NCBI GenBank assembly: GCA_004352715.1
Contig: SCFE01000004.1
Span: 2,768,522 to 2,832,521, forward strand
DNA length: 64,000 nucleotides
DNA from: Hofstenia miamia
Lineage: Eukaryota > Xenacoelomorpha > Acoela
Direction of reading: 5' to 3'
The notes under the pieces are model-generated. The model was not told the origin of the DNA. It saw only the letters and a list, made by a program, of their open reading frames with translations, and made no database searches. Numbering within the stretch: position 1 is the stretch's first letter; every line of letters starts with the position of its first letter. Below, piece by piece: positions 1 to 11,839 of the stretch. The translations under genes and the position numbers were made by a program.

Positions 1-475
1 CTATAAAGACGCTCTGCTGAAATTCTCCACTCTCCCGCTGTCACTCTACTTCCATGCCTGTGATCTCCTTCTGTTCAATCGACTACTGACTCGCAAATTG
101 GATCTTGATCCTTTTGATTTCATTAAGTTCTCTAATTCCTGCTGCACTCGCTCTGATGATGTTGTCACCTTCTCCATTCGTCGTACAAAGAAACATCGCA
201 CCCTTCACTCGTTTTTCAATATCTCTTATACACATCTTAATTACATCTTGACTCGCAACCCTCCAACAGCAATTGACTTCTTTCCCCGCCACCGAGCTTC
301 AAGAAATCTTTGATGGCTTTCCTCTTTGCTGAGCCCTTCTCCAACTTCGCCTACTCTTCCATTTGCTCCTATTTCATCTCCTGTGACTGTCCTCGCTGCC
401 GTAAAACTTGACTTGTTTTTATTTTTTGTTGTGTATGCCTTCAGCGGCTAAATAAAGTCATTATTATTATTATTT
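1..475 (+). mobile_element. 3' end of a non-LTR retrotransposon (LINE)
   Basis: An open frame runs from base 2 to the stop at 313 (about 103 codons, no start seen, so it enters from outside the window). Its C-terminal pattern is that of LINE reverse transcriptases: an arginine/lysine-rich RRTKKHR stretch followed by HSFFN, then a short tail. A 3' UTR of about 140 bases follows, with AATAAA at 451 and a short (ATT)n tail at 461-475, the usual 3' end of CR1/L2/Jockey-like elements. The reverse transcriptase core lies outside the window. The family assignment within LINEs is inference. Confidence 0.6.
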
Positions 476-509
476 ACCTGCAGCTTTATGAAACCTATGG
501 AATGTGATA

Positions 510-859
510 CAATCATTGATACCCTAAGAGCAAATATTGTTGCCGTCGAAGGTTTTTGGACTTGTAAAGCCGCGAACTACCAACTTTGAAAAAACGGTGT
601 GGCAACTATGCGTACATTATTTGGCGTCTATAGAACGAGCCTTTTCTTATTATAACAAGCTCCTCTTATCTGATCGCCACTGTCTAAAAGGCGCTAGTCT
701 TAAAGCATTGGTTTCTCTATATTTCAATGCTCAAAAATTGTAAAAAAATTCCGTGTAATTTCCCGCGTTTTTCCTTGTTTAGTGTGTAATCAGCTAAAAT
801 TTTCCGCATCCCGCATCGCGTAATTTGCTGTTTTTCTCCGCGTAATATCACAAGCCCTG
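510..859 (+). mobile_element. hAT transposon 3' fragment
   Basis: The frame at 537-743 reads SIERAFSYYNKLLLSDR followed by a leucine-rich helix, which resembles the C-terminal dimerisation domain (hATC) of hAT transposases. Downstream, the GTAATTT/CGCGTAAT word recurs at about 755, 820 and 840, like subterminal repeats. The sequence then ends in CAAGCCCTG at 851-859, the reverse complement of a hAT-style CAGGG terminus. The catalytic part is absent, and the LINE tail lies immediately upstream, so the element may have been cut by that insertion. The upstream end and the target duplication cannot be tested here. Confidence 0.5.
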
Positions 860-998
860 CCTCCTTTGGTGGAATTGTATTACAGTATGACTTCTAGTTT
901 CTTCTCAGCAGAAGTTGCGTCAATTTGTGACTGAGTGCATAGTTGACAATATCGTCACGGCGCAATTGTTTTTAGGACAATATGAAGCTATCATGGCA

Positions 999-1702
999 TC
1001 ATTTTGAAATCCAAACAAAGTTGATCTTACTTCCCTGCCTTTTGCCACTGTGAACTGGCTTGTTCTTTAGCATTGTTCCAATGATGGTGAGTTTTGCTTC
1101 AAGTTTTCTTGCCAGTGCCGGTAAAAAATTGTAACATGTGATATTTCTTCCTGATTTTTCAATCTTAGTCATATCAAGAACAACTCTGGTACCTTGATTT
1201 ACTTCCCGAGAAGTGTGGCCATTGCTCTTTCCCAAATAAACTTGCATCTTCCAACTATAAGTTTTAGAATCGCATATTGTCCAAATGTTTACCGGTTTTG
1301 GGGGTATGTACGGCCAGAATGGACATCGGCCTCTGAAACGCAGGAACCTGGAATATATGTCTCACGCAAGTGCGACTACAATTGTCAAAAACATCTCTAA
1401 TTGGTCGCAGTTTGTCCGAAGAACTGTTTTTTCCTCTTTCTTGGCATCATCAAATTTAAGAACTCGTAGTATTTGCTAATAGCAATTAAGATTCATTATT
1501 TGATTGAAAATTTGTCTGCCATTTTCTTTACTCCAAAGTTGGATTGCGTTTCCTTCTCTGGATTTGTAAACACCAATAAGTATTATCAAGCCAACAAATT
1601 TCTTGAACTCATCTGCTGTCAGAGCTTTCCAAGTCCTGTTATAAACAAGTTGGACATGCCTCAGTGTTGTCTAACGCCAAAAAACAAAACAAGTATTTAT
1701 TT
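999..1702 (-). pseudogene. piggyBac-type transposase remnant
   Basis: Read on the - strand from about 1702, the translation shows piggyBac (DDE_Tnp_1_7) blocks in order: a leucine/isoleucine-rich GLIILIGVYKSR block, LWSKENGR, an LRFDDAK-like block followed by DKLRPIRDVFD, and at the C-terminal side GRNITCYNF and a LTIIGTMLKNKP-like block. Several stops and frameshifts separate these blocks (for example near 1480 and 1250), so the copy is dead. The order and spacing fit one decayed gene, not chance similarity. I did not find terminal repeats or TTAA target duplications. Confidence 0.7.
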
Positions 1703-1709
1703 TGGGTAG

Positions 1710-3372
1710 CATAACCGTTTTTTGTGGTTTTTATGTACACAATAATTGTATATAACCAAATATTATCGTTGATGTATTTTAGTGACTGTATTAGCTTTGC
1801 AAGGCTGTGGGGTCTGTTAGACCCCTATGGTTTACAATGCTAGTATTTGTGTACAAGACACTTCCGGTAATTTTTGTTGAATGGCATATATGTTCGTTGT
1901 AGGCATGAATTAGGTGCACAAAGTGTGTTTGACTCCATGGTAGACGGAGGGTTAAAAACATCAGCACTTTTCTACAGTTTCTTATGGCAAATATCTAAAA
2001 TCCAAAAGAATATTTACTAAAAGAACAATTAAAGAGCTGTTTGGAAAACACCACATAAATAGGTATTAAGAGAATCGAATTCCGATCAATTTAAATGGTT
2101 TGGGCAGAAAGTTAGGGTCTATACCCATTTCTGAACTTTACTTCAGTTGAGACGTCATTTTTTATTATTCTAATCGAATTATTTATTCACTTATTTTTTT
2201 GGATCTATGAATTATAAGAAATCTGAGTTACCCTGAGCTGGATTTGCACTTAAATCATAGTCTAGTTGCAACTGGTTAGGCACACGATATTATACAAGGA
2301 AAATGCGTTTCAAGGCTTGAATAACTGGCTGGAGATTTATTTGTATTTGCCAGCTCTATTTTAGAGTACATGTATGTACAAGATTATGAAATCAGTTTTG
2401 CATTAATTTAATTCACCCTGAATACAATACAACACCAAATGTTATTACCCTTCTTTTATAAACATTAAAATACAGATTTGCATATAACTATGTATAAAAA
2501 TAATGTAGAATTGAATGTGCAAAAATTTATATAGGGCGATATTTTACAAAAAACATATTTAGGGCTAAATATAGATGACTGTTGAAAAAAGTTTAAATTT
2601 GAAAAAATTTCGAGAAAAAACTTGACGTTACGCATATTTACTTTCCTGACGACTGGATAAATAAAGCATTTTTCAATAATTTTGTTAAAGGCAGTGAGGG
2701 TGATATGATAAAAATTGTGATTGAATTAGAAATGTACGTCTTAATGTTACAAAAAAATTCACATGTAGATCAGTTTTGCTTAGTGTAACAAGATTACCAA
2801 TTTCAAAATGAATAACATTTTGAATAATACCTAACCAGGCGTTTAACGTTATTATCCATACTTTAGATTGTCAAAAGTAAGATTTGGGAAATGAATCATT
2901 TTACAGTGTCGTAAATATCGGTTATGTTACAAACTAAAAGGGATATCTGAGTATACCTATATGAATCCTGAATTTAACTAGAACCATCTATTTAGAATAT
3001 AGGGCCTTGAGAGAATTCCATATGGCATAATATAAAGTGTAATTGTATTAAAGAATACCATGAAAAAACCTAAAAAATTATTGTGTACAATTACCATAAT
3101 TAATAGAGATTTCATGATAAATCTCTCGATATTTATTGTATTATGCTTTAAGTCGGTTTTATTGGGTTAATTAAAAAATTTATGGTGATTTAATTGATAA
3201 CACTTTACATATAAATAAAAAACTACTTATTTGTTTTCCTAAATGATCTTTATAATTTAATATCTTTGAAACTGCTATTTATTTATCTAAGCTTTAAATA
3301 ATTTCCTTGCTGAAACCGTTTTATAATAGCGATCAGTATTATTAAGTAGGTCTTTTGGAAAATGTGTCTTCA
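1710..3372. other. AT-rich stretch without recognisable genes
   Basis: This is about 1.6 kb of AT-rich sequence between the piggyBac remnant and the Harbinger element. No frame has coding character and I recognise no repeat. A tRNA-like segment near 2225-2285 was considered and rejected. Confidence 0.6.
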
Positions 3373-3375
3373 TTA

Positions 3376-3404
3376 AGGTGCGTTCAGATGAGAACCTTTT
3401 GATG
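3376..3404 (+). repeat. Left terminal inverted repeat of the Harbinger element
   Basis: This starts AGGTGCGTTCAGATGAG and pairs with 6660-6688. The single mismatch is TG here against CG in the partner, as expected from CpG decay. TTA precedes it. Confidence 0.85.
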
Positions 3405-3423
3405 TATATCATTCAAATTAGCA

Positions 3424-3524
3424 TACATCAAAAAGATGCTCGTCTGAACGCACATCGTTCAAATTGACGCACAAACAGCTTGCATCTTTTTGAAATAGTT
3501 CAAAAGATTCTCATCTGAACGCAC
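3424..3524 (+). repeat. Left subterminal repeats of the Harbinger element
   Basis: Two copies of a unit resembling GATGCTCGTCTGAACGCAC occur here, the first ending near 3453 and the second, ending in CATCTGAACGCAC, at 3524. They match the copies at the other end and may be transposase binding sites (inference). Confidence 0.65.
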
Positions 3525-4036
3525 ATTATTCATTTGAACGATCAGTAATTAACGATTTTGTTTTGGGGACAGATTGTCTCAAGTAGCCGTGAGTCTTAAA
3601 ATACGAGGATTTTGAAGCTCAACAATTTTAACTTCAAAATGAACCCTGACGATATTGAATTTAAATGTTCCAATTTTTTTAACAAAAGGCAGTTATTCCT
3701 TTCAATGAAGGAATATTGATTTTTCACAAATTTTGCTACTGAATTGTCAATATATTTTACATGCGTGTAGAACTAATTAAAATTACTTATAAAACAGAAT
3801 TCAAGCATGTATTGAAATTTAATTATATTGCTCAATTGTGTAATTACAACGAAACTTTTAGGACCTCGCGAAATCAACATTTTGTGAGTTGGTTCGGCTT
3901 GGTTCACATAAAATACTGAGATAACAATTGTATATTTTGCATATACATTTATATATACATATATATAATTCATATGTAAAATGGAATAGTAATTACAAAT
4001 ATGAAATTCGTTTCTGATAAAAATGGAATTTTAAGT

Positions 4037-4220
4037 NNNNNNNNNNNNNNNNNNNNNNNNNNNNNNNNNNNNNNNNNNNNNNNNNNNNNNNNNNNNNNNN
4101 NNNNNNNNNNNNNNNNNNNNNNNNNNNNNNNNNNNNNNNNNNNNNNNNNNNNNNNNNNNNNNNNNNNNNNNNNNNNNNNNNNNNNNNNNNNNNNNNNNNN
4201 NNNNNNNNNNNNNNNNNNNN
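4037..4220. other. Assembly gap (184 N)
   Basis: A run of N immediately before a (TA)n tract. Confidence 0.99.
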
Positions 4221-4255
<35 letters not shown>

Positions 4256-4286
4256 TATATATATGCATATACTGTATACATACATG

Positions 4287-4318
<32 letters not shown>
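4221..4318. repeat. (TA)n microsatellite
   Basis: Dinucleotide TA tract interrupted by TATGCA and TACATG words, at the edge of the gap. Confidence 0.95.
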
Positions 4319-4984
4319 ATTCATATGTAAAATGGAATAGTAATTACAAATATGAATGCGTTTTAGGGAAATTCGTTTCTGATAAAAATGGAATTTTAAG
4401 TCAGTCCATGTAACAATGTTTAATATCACCAGTATATTAGCTTGCAATTGTATAAATTGCTTATGCAATGGAACGGACCTTTCGACATCGAGCATACATT
4501 AAAAGGATTGAATTTCATAATTATAATTTTTGCAAGAAAATAAATACACCTTAATACGAATGAGCACATTTTGTAAAGCTGACTTTTTAAAAAAAAATCT
4601 GTAAGTAGCTCGTTTTTGTGAACGTATTTACGACAACATTTTGTGGGCTAATCAGCCACATAATTGTAGCTATATTATTAATAGAATTTTCTTAATAAAT
4701 TTCGTAATTTTCTAAACTTAAGCCTCAAACAGAAATTTTCCAAGTTTTCATATACCAAGTATTGACCCGCGGATTTGCACACAATACACAGCCTACTTTA
4801 AAATAACGTACCGATAAAAATTTTAGGCAAGATACCACGTTATCAGTATTTTTCGGTATTGTCATAATATAGCGGTATTAGTTTCAGTAATGGTATACCG
4901 CCGGACTCTAGAACTTTATACAGGTAATTTCGTTTTTTTGAACAATCAGTAATTAACTACTTATTCTAGGCAATATTGTATAAC

Positions 4985-5108
4985 TATATCTATAGAATTA
5001 AACATCCAATCAAATTTGTTTTTGATTATAATGTTTTGAATCAGTAATTGAGGTGTTGATTATAATCTTCCCAGCGATAGAAAAACACAATTCCTATTAA
5101 ACTTAATT
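4985..5108 (+). repeat. Direct repeat, copy 1 (partner at 6362-6485)
   Basis: This segment, beginning ATCTATAGAATTAAACATCC and ending at the 1000-N gap, is repeated almost exactly at 6362-6485. The second copy lies upstream of the transposase start and reads on past the point where copy 1 meets the gap. It may be an assembly redundancy or a true duplication inside the Harbinger element. Confidence 0.75.
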
Positions 5109-6108
5109 NNNNNNNNNNNNNNNNNNNNNNNNNNNNNNNNNNNNNNNNNNNNNNNNNNNNNNNNNNNNNNNNNNNNNNNNNNNNNNNNNNNNNNNNNNNN
5201 NNNNNNNNNNNNNNNNNNNNNNNNNNNNNNNNNNNNNNNNNNNNNNNNNNNNNNNNNNNNNNNNNNNNNNNNNNNNNNNNNNNNNNNNNNNNNNNNNNNN
5301 NNNNNNNNNNNNNNNNNNNNNNNNNNNNNNNNNNNNNNNNNNNNNNNNNNNNNNNNNNNNNNNNNNNNNNNNNNNNNNNNNNNNNNNNNNNNNNNNNNNN
5401 NNNNNNNNNNNNNNNNNNNNNNNNNNNNNNNNNNNNNNNNNNNNNNNNNNNNNNNNNNNNNNNNNNNNNNNNNNNNNNNNNNNNNNNNNNNNNNNNNNNN
5501 NNNNNNNNNNNNNNNNNNNNNNNNNNNNNNNNNNNNNNNNNNNNNNNNNNNNNNNNNNNNNNNNNNNNNNNNNNNNNNNNNNNNNNNNNNNNNNNNNNNN
5601 NNNNNNNNNNNNNNNNNNNNNNNNNNNNNNNNNNNNNNNNNNNNNNNNNNNNNNNNNNNNNNNNNNNNNNNNNNNNNNNNNNNNNNNNNNNNNNNNNNNN
5701 NNNNNNNNNNNNNNNNNNNNNNNNNNNNNNNNNNNNNNNNNNNNNNNNNNNNNNNNNNNNNNNNNNNNNNNNNNNNNNNNNNNNNNNNNNNNNNNNNNNN
5801 NNNNNNNNNNNNNNNNNNNNNNNNNNNNNNNNNNNNNNNNNNNNNNNNNNNNNNNNNNNNNNNNNNNNNNNNNNNNNNNNNNNNNNNNNNNNNNNNNNNN
5901 NNNNNNNNNNNNNNNNNNNNNNNNNNNNNNNNNNNNNNNNNNNNNNNNNNNNNNNNNNNNNNNNNNNNNNNNNNNNNNNNNNNNNNNNNNNNNNNNNNNN
6001 NNNNNNNNNNNNNNNNNNNNNNNNNNNNNNNNNNNNNNNNNNNNNNNNNNNNNNNNNNNNNNNNNNNNNNNNNNNNNNNNNNNNNNNNNNNNNNNNNNNN
6101 NNNNNNNN
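5109..6108. other. Assembly gap (1000 N)
   Basis: A run of exactly 1000 N, hence a placeholder length. It removes most of the Harbinger transposase. Confidence 0.99.
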
Positions 6109-6345
6109 CAATTCAAGCGTTGGTGCATCCATTCTTAGAACATTTTTATATAAAAGAGGATCCTCAATTTTTAACTCTGAAAGCAAGTGTGTTGCCCCAA
6201 GGTGGTGGCGTAGAAGAAATCGTCTACTCCAGCATCTCCTTTTCGGCTTTTGAACTTTAACATGCTGAATTATTTGGCAAAGCTTAGAATTCTTTTTTCT
6301 TATTATACAGAGTTTAAGGGCATTCAGCTTGTTTTCCATTTCCAT
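6109..6345 (-). CDS. HARBI1-like transposase, N-terminal part
   Basis: An open frame starts at ATG 6345-6343 and runs 79 codons into the gap without a stop. Residues about 35-79 show the conserved N-terminal block of PIF/Harbinger transposases: a basic stretch with WSRRFLLRHHLGA, then LLSELKIEDP, then a YKNVLRMD motif. In this family the block precedes the DDE catalytic domain (DDE_Tnp_4 fold), which would lie in the gap. The gene sits in antisense orientation inside an element with matching terminal repeats. Whether the full copy is intact cannot be judged. Confidence 0.75.
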
Positions 6346-6361
6346 ATTTTAATAATGCAAA

Positions 6362-6485
6362 CAATATCTATAGAATTAAACATCCAATCAAATTCATTTT
6401 TAATTTTAATGTTTTGAATCAGTAATTGAGGTGTTGATTATAATCTTCCCAGTGATAGAAAAACACAATTCCTATTAAACTTAAT
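6362..6485 (+). repeat. Direct repeat, copy 2 (partner at 4985-5108)
   Basis: Nearly identical to 4985-5108, with scattered substitutions. Here the sequence continues into the subterminal repeats of the transposon. Confidence 0.75.
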
Positions 6486-6508
6486 TGCTGAATAAACAAG
6501 TGGCCGTG

Positions 6509-6688
6509 CATCAAAAAGATGCTCGTCTGAACGCACATCGTTCAAATTAGCATAGATCAAAAAGACGCTCGTCTGAACGCTCCCAAATTTTGATAGATGC
6601 ATCAAAAAAGCATACATCAAAAAGATGCTCGTCTGAACGCACTTTCATCAAAAGATGCGCATCAAAAGGTTCTCGTCTGAACGCACCT
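6509..6688 (+). repeat. Right subterminal repeats and terminal inverted repeat
   Basis: Four direct copies of a roughly 28-bp unit containing CTCGTCTGAACGC lie at about 6509-6536, 6555-6580, 6615-6642 and 6660-6688. The last is the terminal inverted repeat. Tandem subterminal units of this kind commonly serve as transposase binding sites in Harbinger elements. Confidence 0.75.
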
Positions 6689-6691
6689 TTA

Positions 6692-8340
6692 GGGAGTCAT
6701 AAATAAAATGTGAGTAATGAATGTATAGACTCCGGAACATTAAAAACAATGTGAATTTTATTATAACTTATCAAAATCTGCGGAAGATGTGAACCTATTA
6801 AAATGCAATACGAAAAGCTTAAAGAGTTATTCAAGCTGCATGGTTGATAAAGTTGACATAAAACTACCAAGAAGTGACATCGCTAAGCTGATTCAAATCT
6901 TTGCATACAAAAAAATCACAATTAAATTGTTACAGCAAATTTATAAATATACTTTTGTTAGAGAAAATTTCAAAACAATTATCTTTCATAATTTTGTGCA
7001 TAAAAATGCGAATAACCATGTTATGTGGTTCATTTCATGGTACAGTAATTCAATGCTTTTCACTTATATTCAAAATTTTAAAAAGCATTTATTTATTCAA
7101 CATTTTAGTTCTTAAACATGGCAAACATAGAAGAAATACTTAAAAGAAAATATGAAAAGAAGATCAAAGACAGAATTGGATGGGGATGTTAAATGTTCAA
7201 TATAAAAAATATAATTAATTTTACAACAAAGATACCGAATATACGATAATTAGGATAGCTAGTATAAGCACACATAAATCCATAGGCATAAAAATCACTC
7301 TGTTAAACGTCAATGCAGTTTTATAGAAAAACTTAAAATTCGAAAAAGTGTACTTTCACAACCCTCCTCTATGACTAAATGACGTCATGCATTTAAGTAT
7401 GTAAAGAATAAATTTGCGAAACAATTAATGAAAATTAATGTTTGTACTTTTTTGCTGTCAGAAAATCTCATCAAAAAAACTCAAAGCACATTGGAATTGA
7501 AGCAATGTATTTTCGGAAAAAACTTTCAAATTTTCAAACATATAAGTGTCAAAAGAAATGTTTATAAAGCTTTTCTCTCCTACAAGATCAATAAATCAAT
7601 CAACTTTTTGGTTAGCATTAGGCTAGTAGCAACTGTTTGAAAAAGCTATCACCACCATATATAGCTGAGCTTAAATATTATATATAATCATTTATCGTTG
7701 GTACTTTTTACTGACACAGAGCCTTGAAATTGGATATTTTTTGTATCAAATGAACATAAATTAATCATGAATGAGGTATAAATATTAATAATATTAAATG
7801 GGTCAGTTAAAATTTTATCATATGTACAATAAAATATTTATCTAAATATTTTTCATGAAATCAAGTATAAATTTTTATCACTTAGCATAGATTAAAACTA
7901 AATTAATAACTGCTTTTTTAAGCCAAGGCTAAATTTTGATGTTCCTTTTGATAAAATTGATACATAAGGTGGCATAAAGACTTTTATCATTTTGCATTCA
8001 TTATTTTCATTTATTTCAATTTCAATATTATTATTTTGAACTTATTTTAATTATTATTTTGACAAGGTGACAACAGCACTGTTTAGTTTAGTCTGAATTT
8101 CTGCTAATTCAAAGCACAGTAAAACTCTAGCAGATGATCAATTAGTACCTGTCAAATATTTATTCATATTTTCATGTGGTATGTTTTTGATTACAATTAC
8201 TGGTTTTCATTTGTATAAATATCCATGAATTGTTCATTTAGATTCCCTTCAATTTGTTCTCAGTAAATTCATTTTTACTTTTTATCTTGAAAAATAGTTT
8301 ATTTAAATTATGTGTTTCTAAATTCATATATGTAGTTAAA
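6692..8340. other. AT-rich stretch without recognisable genes
   Basis: Short open frames at 6789-7115 and 7428-7640 are lysine/phenylalanine-rich and match no family I recognise. They are probably chance frames in AT-rich DNA. Confidence 0.55.
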
Positions 8341-8389
8341 GGGCACCCAGATGGTGGACAAATGGAATAGCTTACTGTCCAAAATGTGC

Positions 8390-9563
8390 AGTTGCCTGTA
8401 CTGCAAATGGCATACGTGGGATTAGTATTACACCAGTTTCTTCATGCATATTTGAAAAAGCTGTTCATCGCCTTTTTATCACTCCTCAAATTGAATCATT
8501 TGGTGATCCATTTCAATTTGCATATTGCTGATCAATGTCAACTATTGATCTTTAAGCTACATTTCAATTCTATATACTATCAAACTTTGATTGCAATGAA
8601 ATATCAGGGATGCATTCAACTTTTATAGACTTATCTAAAGCTTTCAATCAATTATGCCAAGAACAAGCTGCTAGCAATTTTCCTGATTTTATAGAGTACT
8701 CACAAGTATGTACATGGCTATATGACTTCAGCATTGGTAGAAAGCAGCAATTATTGTGGGAGGGCAACAATGAAACTGCACTTCCAATATATCTTGGATC
8801 ATCACAGGGAACAGTAGGAGGTCCTAATATCTTTAGTATGGCAAGAGATAAACTTTGTAAAATACATGAAACATCATTACTACCTAAGTATTTGGATGAT
8901 ATGACCCCATCTAGTCTTTGTGTTGACCGTGCAAGTGAACAGGAGAAGTCAATATTCATAGAAGAAGTTAATAATGTAATAAGATGGGCCACAGATAATA
9001 ACTTAAAGATCAATAATTCAAAATCAAAACAAATAAGATTTTCCTTAAATTCATCATCTAACTGCAATTGTACTATCCCAAAAGAATTTGAAATCATAAA
9101 AGAAACTAGTTAATTAGGTATAGTATTTCAGGAAAATATGAAATTCTCAAGTCATATCAACAAAATGCTTAATCAATAAAATTTTTCATGATCTAATTCA
9201 CAATAATGTCAATATAAAACATAGAACAAAGATGTTTGAGGCAATTGTTGTATACAAAGTGTGATATGGTATAGCTATTTATGGAGGAAATAAGACTCAA
9301 CTTAATGACATCAACAAATTCTTTCAATCTTGTTTTGTTAAAAATTATTATGACAATATATATGATGCATTCATGATAAGAGATGAAGAAGACCAAAGAT
9401 TAGTAAATAAGATCTATAGAAATAATCACCATCCATTACACCAGGTAATTATGAAAAATCAAAACATGTGTCATAACAGAAGCAGAAAAGAATACATTCC
9501 AATGTTAACAAGAACAGAAGTATTTAAAAAGAGTTTTATTCCACACATCCTATCCAAATTTTA
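8390..9563 (+). pseudogene. LINE reverse transcriptase remnant
   Basis: The frame from about 8390 carries reverse transcriptase blocks in order: GISITPVSS followed by IFEKAV, a DPFQFAY block, FIDLSKAFN, a GSSQGTVGGPNIFSM block, YLDDMT (catalytic Asp pair at 8895-8900) and a helix ending NNLKINNSKSK. Stops interrupt it at 8529 (TGA), 8553 (TAA) and 9111. Beyond the last stop, thumb-like blocks (FQENMKFSSHINK and an IAIYGG-like block) and a C-terminal RTEVFKKSFIPHILSKF block continue in shifted frames to 9563. The domain order fits a non-LTR element of the Jockey/CR1 type. No endonuclease part is visible upstream. Confidence 0.8.
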
Positions 9564-10082
9564 AAGTATTTTATGTTAAATCACATATCAAAAAAACATT
9601 TTTCACAGACATTTGTGTTTAGTTTTCTTTTTATTTATTTAATTGTTTTACCATCTTGTGTATTTCAAGCATGGAAATTAAAGTTTTTCAATGTTTTTTT
9701 CAATGTTTTAACCTAGGTTGGAGTTATTTTGTAGCATTGGAAAATCCATGCATTTACTCAAAACCCCCAATAAGCTAGGATAGTAGAATAGTTAGCTGAT
9801 TTCATACTGATGCCATGTAGCAACTACCACAAGATACTGAGTACATGTATTGTTAAATAATTAACCATACTGCTATAAGAGAAAGCTCTGATGAAGCTGA
9901 TAAGAAGATGTTAAAACCTATAAGAAAGAATAGGTTTGTAGATTACATCACCTTTTCCCAGTGCAGTCAAGAAATTAGAAAAAAAAATTTTTACAATAGC
10001 AGAAAAACCCAACAACCTAGTCTAATTACAGTTACACTAGTTACTAGTACCCTTTGAAGCTCTTTAACAAACAATCAATAAA
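9564..10082. other. Interval between LINE remnant and gypsy gag
   Basis: Non-coding. It should contain the leader or 5' LTR of the G1 gypsy element, but I could not find the LTR core (CAGGTAAT plus TATAAA) that marks the LTR-like units at 20.4-23.7 kb. Confidence 0.4.
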
Positions 10083-11730
10083 ATGCCAAAATTGTCTCCT
10101 GAGAAAGCAAGCCAAAATCCACCCACAGCAGAAACTGAATCATCTAGAGAGGAACTCCTTGCTAGAATCACATTTCTAGAAAATCAAGTCAAAGAATTCA
10201 ATAAAAAATTCGAATTGATGCAAATAGAAAACTGCCAATGATTCAATAAATTTACAAAGAAAACAGAATTCTCAGAGAAGAAACCCAAACACTAACTAAT
10301 GAAAAAAAAAGAATTGTTGAAAAATTGTGACCAACTTGATAAAATAAACTGTGCTATCCTTATCAAGTACCAGAAAAACAATAATCTTCAAAAGTAGATA
10401 GAAACAGGAAATCTCAAATTGTTGCAATACAAATCTGATTCACCAAGTTGATGAATGCAATATACACAACATTCAAGTAACTAATAAGGTAATTTCACAA
10501 GAAGCTGAAAATAAAGTTTTGCAAAAGAAATAAACCAAACAAAAGCTCAGTGAGATAGTATGCAAATGTTGCAAAGAAACATTGCTACTCCTAAGATTGC
10601 AAGAATACCTGATCCAACTATTAAAAATGTAGGACATCATGTATATCAATCCCAGATTGACATTAAATATCCATTGTCCCATTCAATGCCAATTACCATT
10701 GACAAAACCTCACCTAACAGAGCTCACATCCCAAATAAACATTTTGAAAACCCACTAATTATGCAATTAAATGCAAAATTAGATTTAATTAATAATAAAT
10801 TACATGAAATTGAAACTAAGCAAAAAAAATTTCATTCTAAATTGCCACAATCATCTAATAAAATTGTAAAATTAAGAATGCCACCATAGAAATTTTCCAG
10901 GAAAGCCAATGGAACCTCACATTCTTTTGAGGAATGGTTCTTCTCATATAACAAGCACTTGATTGTACAATGATCAGGAAGAGAACATGCCCCCACACAA
11001 TTTCCTAGTTTTCTTGCAGGAAAAGCTTCCAATCACTACTTAACTCTTGATACATTAATTAAGCCCAACAACAAACTACTCATATAAAATTTTACAATCA
11101 CTTTCATGCACCCACAGCATGCAACCAGTATAAAATACTTATAAATAAAACAGAATGTAAAACTAACTATATGACATTGAAGAGTATATTCTTCAAGTCA
11201 AATGACTTTACAGACTAAGCAGAACATCAACAGAACATTCATACAATGATTCATTCATACATGTCACATATGGAATGCTACTTTCAACTTGTTGCTGTTT
11301 TGAACAAAAATGATAAATTATACACTTTTATAAGAAAGGCTGCAGAAGCAAAGCTTCAAATGGAAATTACATAAGATTTGGAAACCAAATCATATTTGGT
11401 AATATCACATCAAGCTTGACCATCAAGAACACCTCTGACATTAAAAACAAATTAGAAATGCAATGTAATGATAAAACTACAAAAATAATAAACCTTACCA
11501 AAGTTTATTGTAAAAAATCTGGCCAAAAAGGACATGCAAGTCTTAATTGTATGGAAACAATACACTTAATTGCCAACAAAGGGTGTTACTACACTGACAA
11601 CAGCAATATATATGAGTCCAACTCTGAGTTTGAAGATGATTTAGAGAGTAAGAGTGCTGACTCATATCCATGCTCAATTGATCCTAGTAACTACCACAAT
11701 AAACAAGAATGCAATACCAATAACAATTAA
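10083..11730 (+). pseudogene. G1 gag
   Basis: ATG at 10083 opens a 52-codon frame whose second half is a probable coiled coil rich in Glu, Lys and Leu. Decayed frames then follow, including 10560-10889. At about 10890-11060 a capsid-like block can be read across frames (GTSHSFEEWFFSYNKH, then FPSFLAGKASNHYL), similar to retrotransposon Gag. Near 11506-11550 there is a zinc-knuckle-like motif, CKKSGQKGHASLNC, in which the second cysteine of the C-C-H-C pattern is serine, so zinc binding should be lost. An acidic tail rich in Glu/Asp/Ser ends at 11730. Gag coats and packages the element RNA. Confidence 0.65.
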
Positions 11731-11839
11731 TGGGATTGATTAATTATTGCATCTCTTGATTACCTTGATACCAAAGGTTTAATCAAATTATTAGTATTCA
11801 CAATAGCCAATAATTAGTTTTCATATAACACTTTTATTG

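Larger units (their letters stand above)
3957..4401 (+). repeat. Near-identical direct repeat flanking a gap
   Basis: The sequence leading into the gap at 4037 (from the ATTCATATGTAAAATGG word at about 3967 through GGAATTTTAAGT) occurs again at about 4318-4401 after the gap. The second copy carries a small insertion. This looks like two versions of one locus on either side of a scaffold gap at a (TA)n tract. A real duplication cannot be excluded. Confidence 0.6.
3376..6688 (-). mobile_element. PIF/Harbinger DNA transposon with both ends
   Basis: The two ends form terminal inverted repeats: 3376-3404 and the reverse complement of 6660-6688 agree at 28 of 29 positions, both starting AGGTGCGTTCAGA. 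Each end abuts TTA (3373-3375 and 6689-6691), the 3-bp target duplication typical of PIF/Harbinger. Inside, on the - strand, is the N-terminal part of a HARBI1-like transposase (6109-6345). A 184-N gap, a 1000-N gap and a (TA)n tract lie inside, so the true length is not the 3313 bp seen here. The second, Myb-like protein of this superfamily was not found. Confidence 0.8.

Noticed and set aside
2225-2285. tRNA-like segment on the - strand (possible A/B-box words)
   Set aside because: No four-arm fold could be built and the B-box-like word GTGCAAATCC deviates. It could at most be an old SINE scrap.
3970-4495. Open frames rich in Tyr/Ile on both strands crossing the N run
   Set aside because: They are produced by (TA)n repeats and unknown bases, not by a coding sequence.
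6789-7640. Several + strand frames of 60-110 codons
   Set aside because: Lys/Phe/Ile-rich composition expected of AT-rich non-coding DNA.
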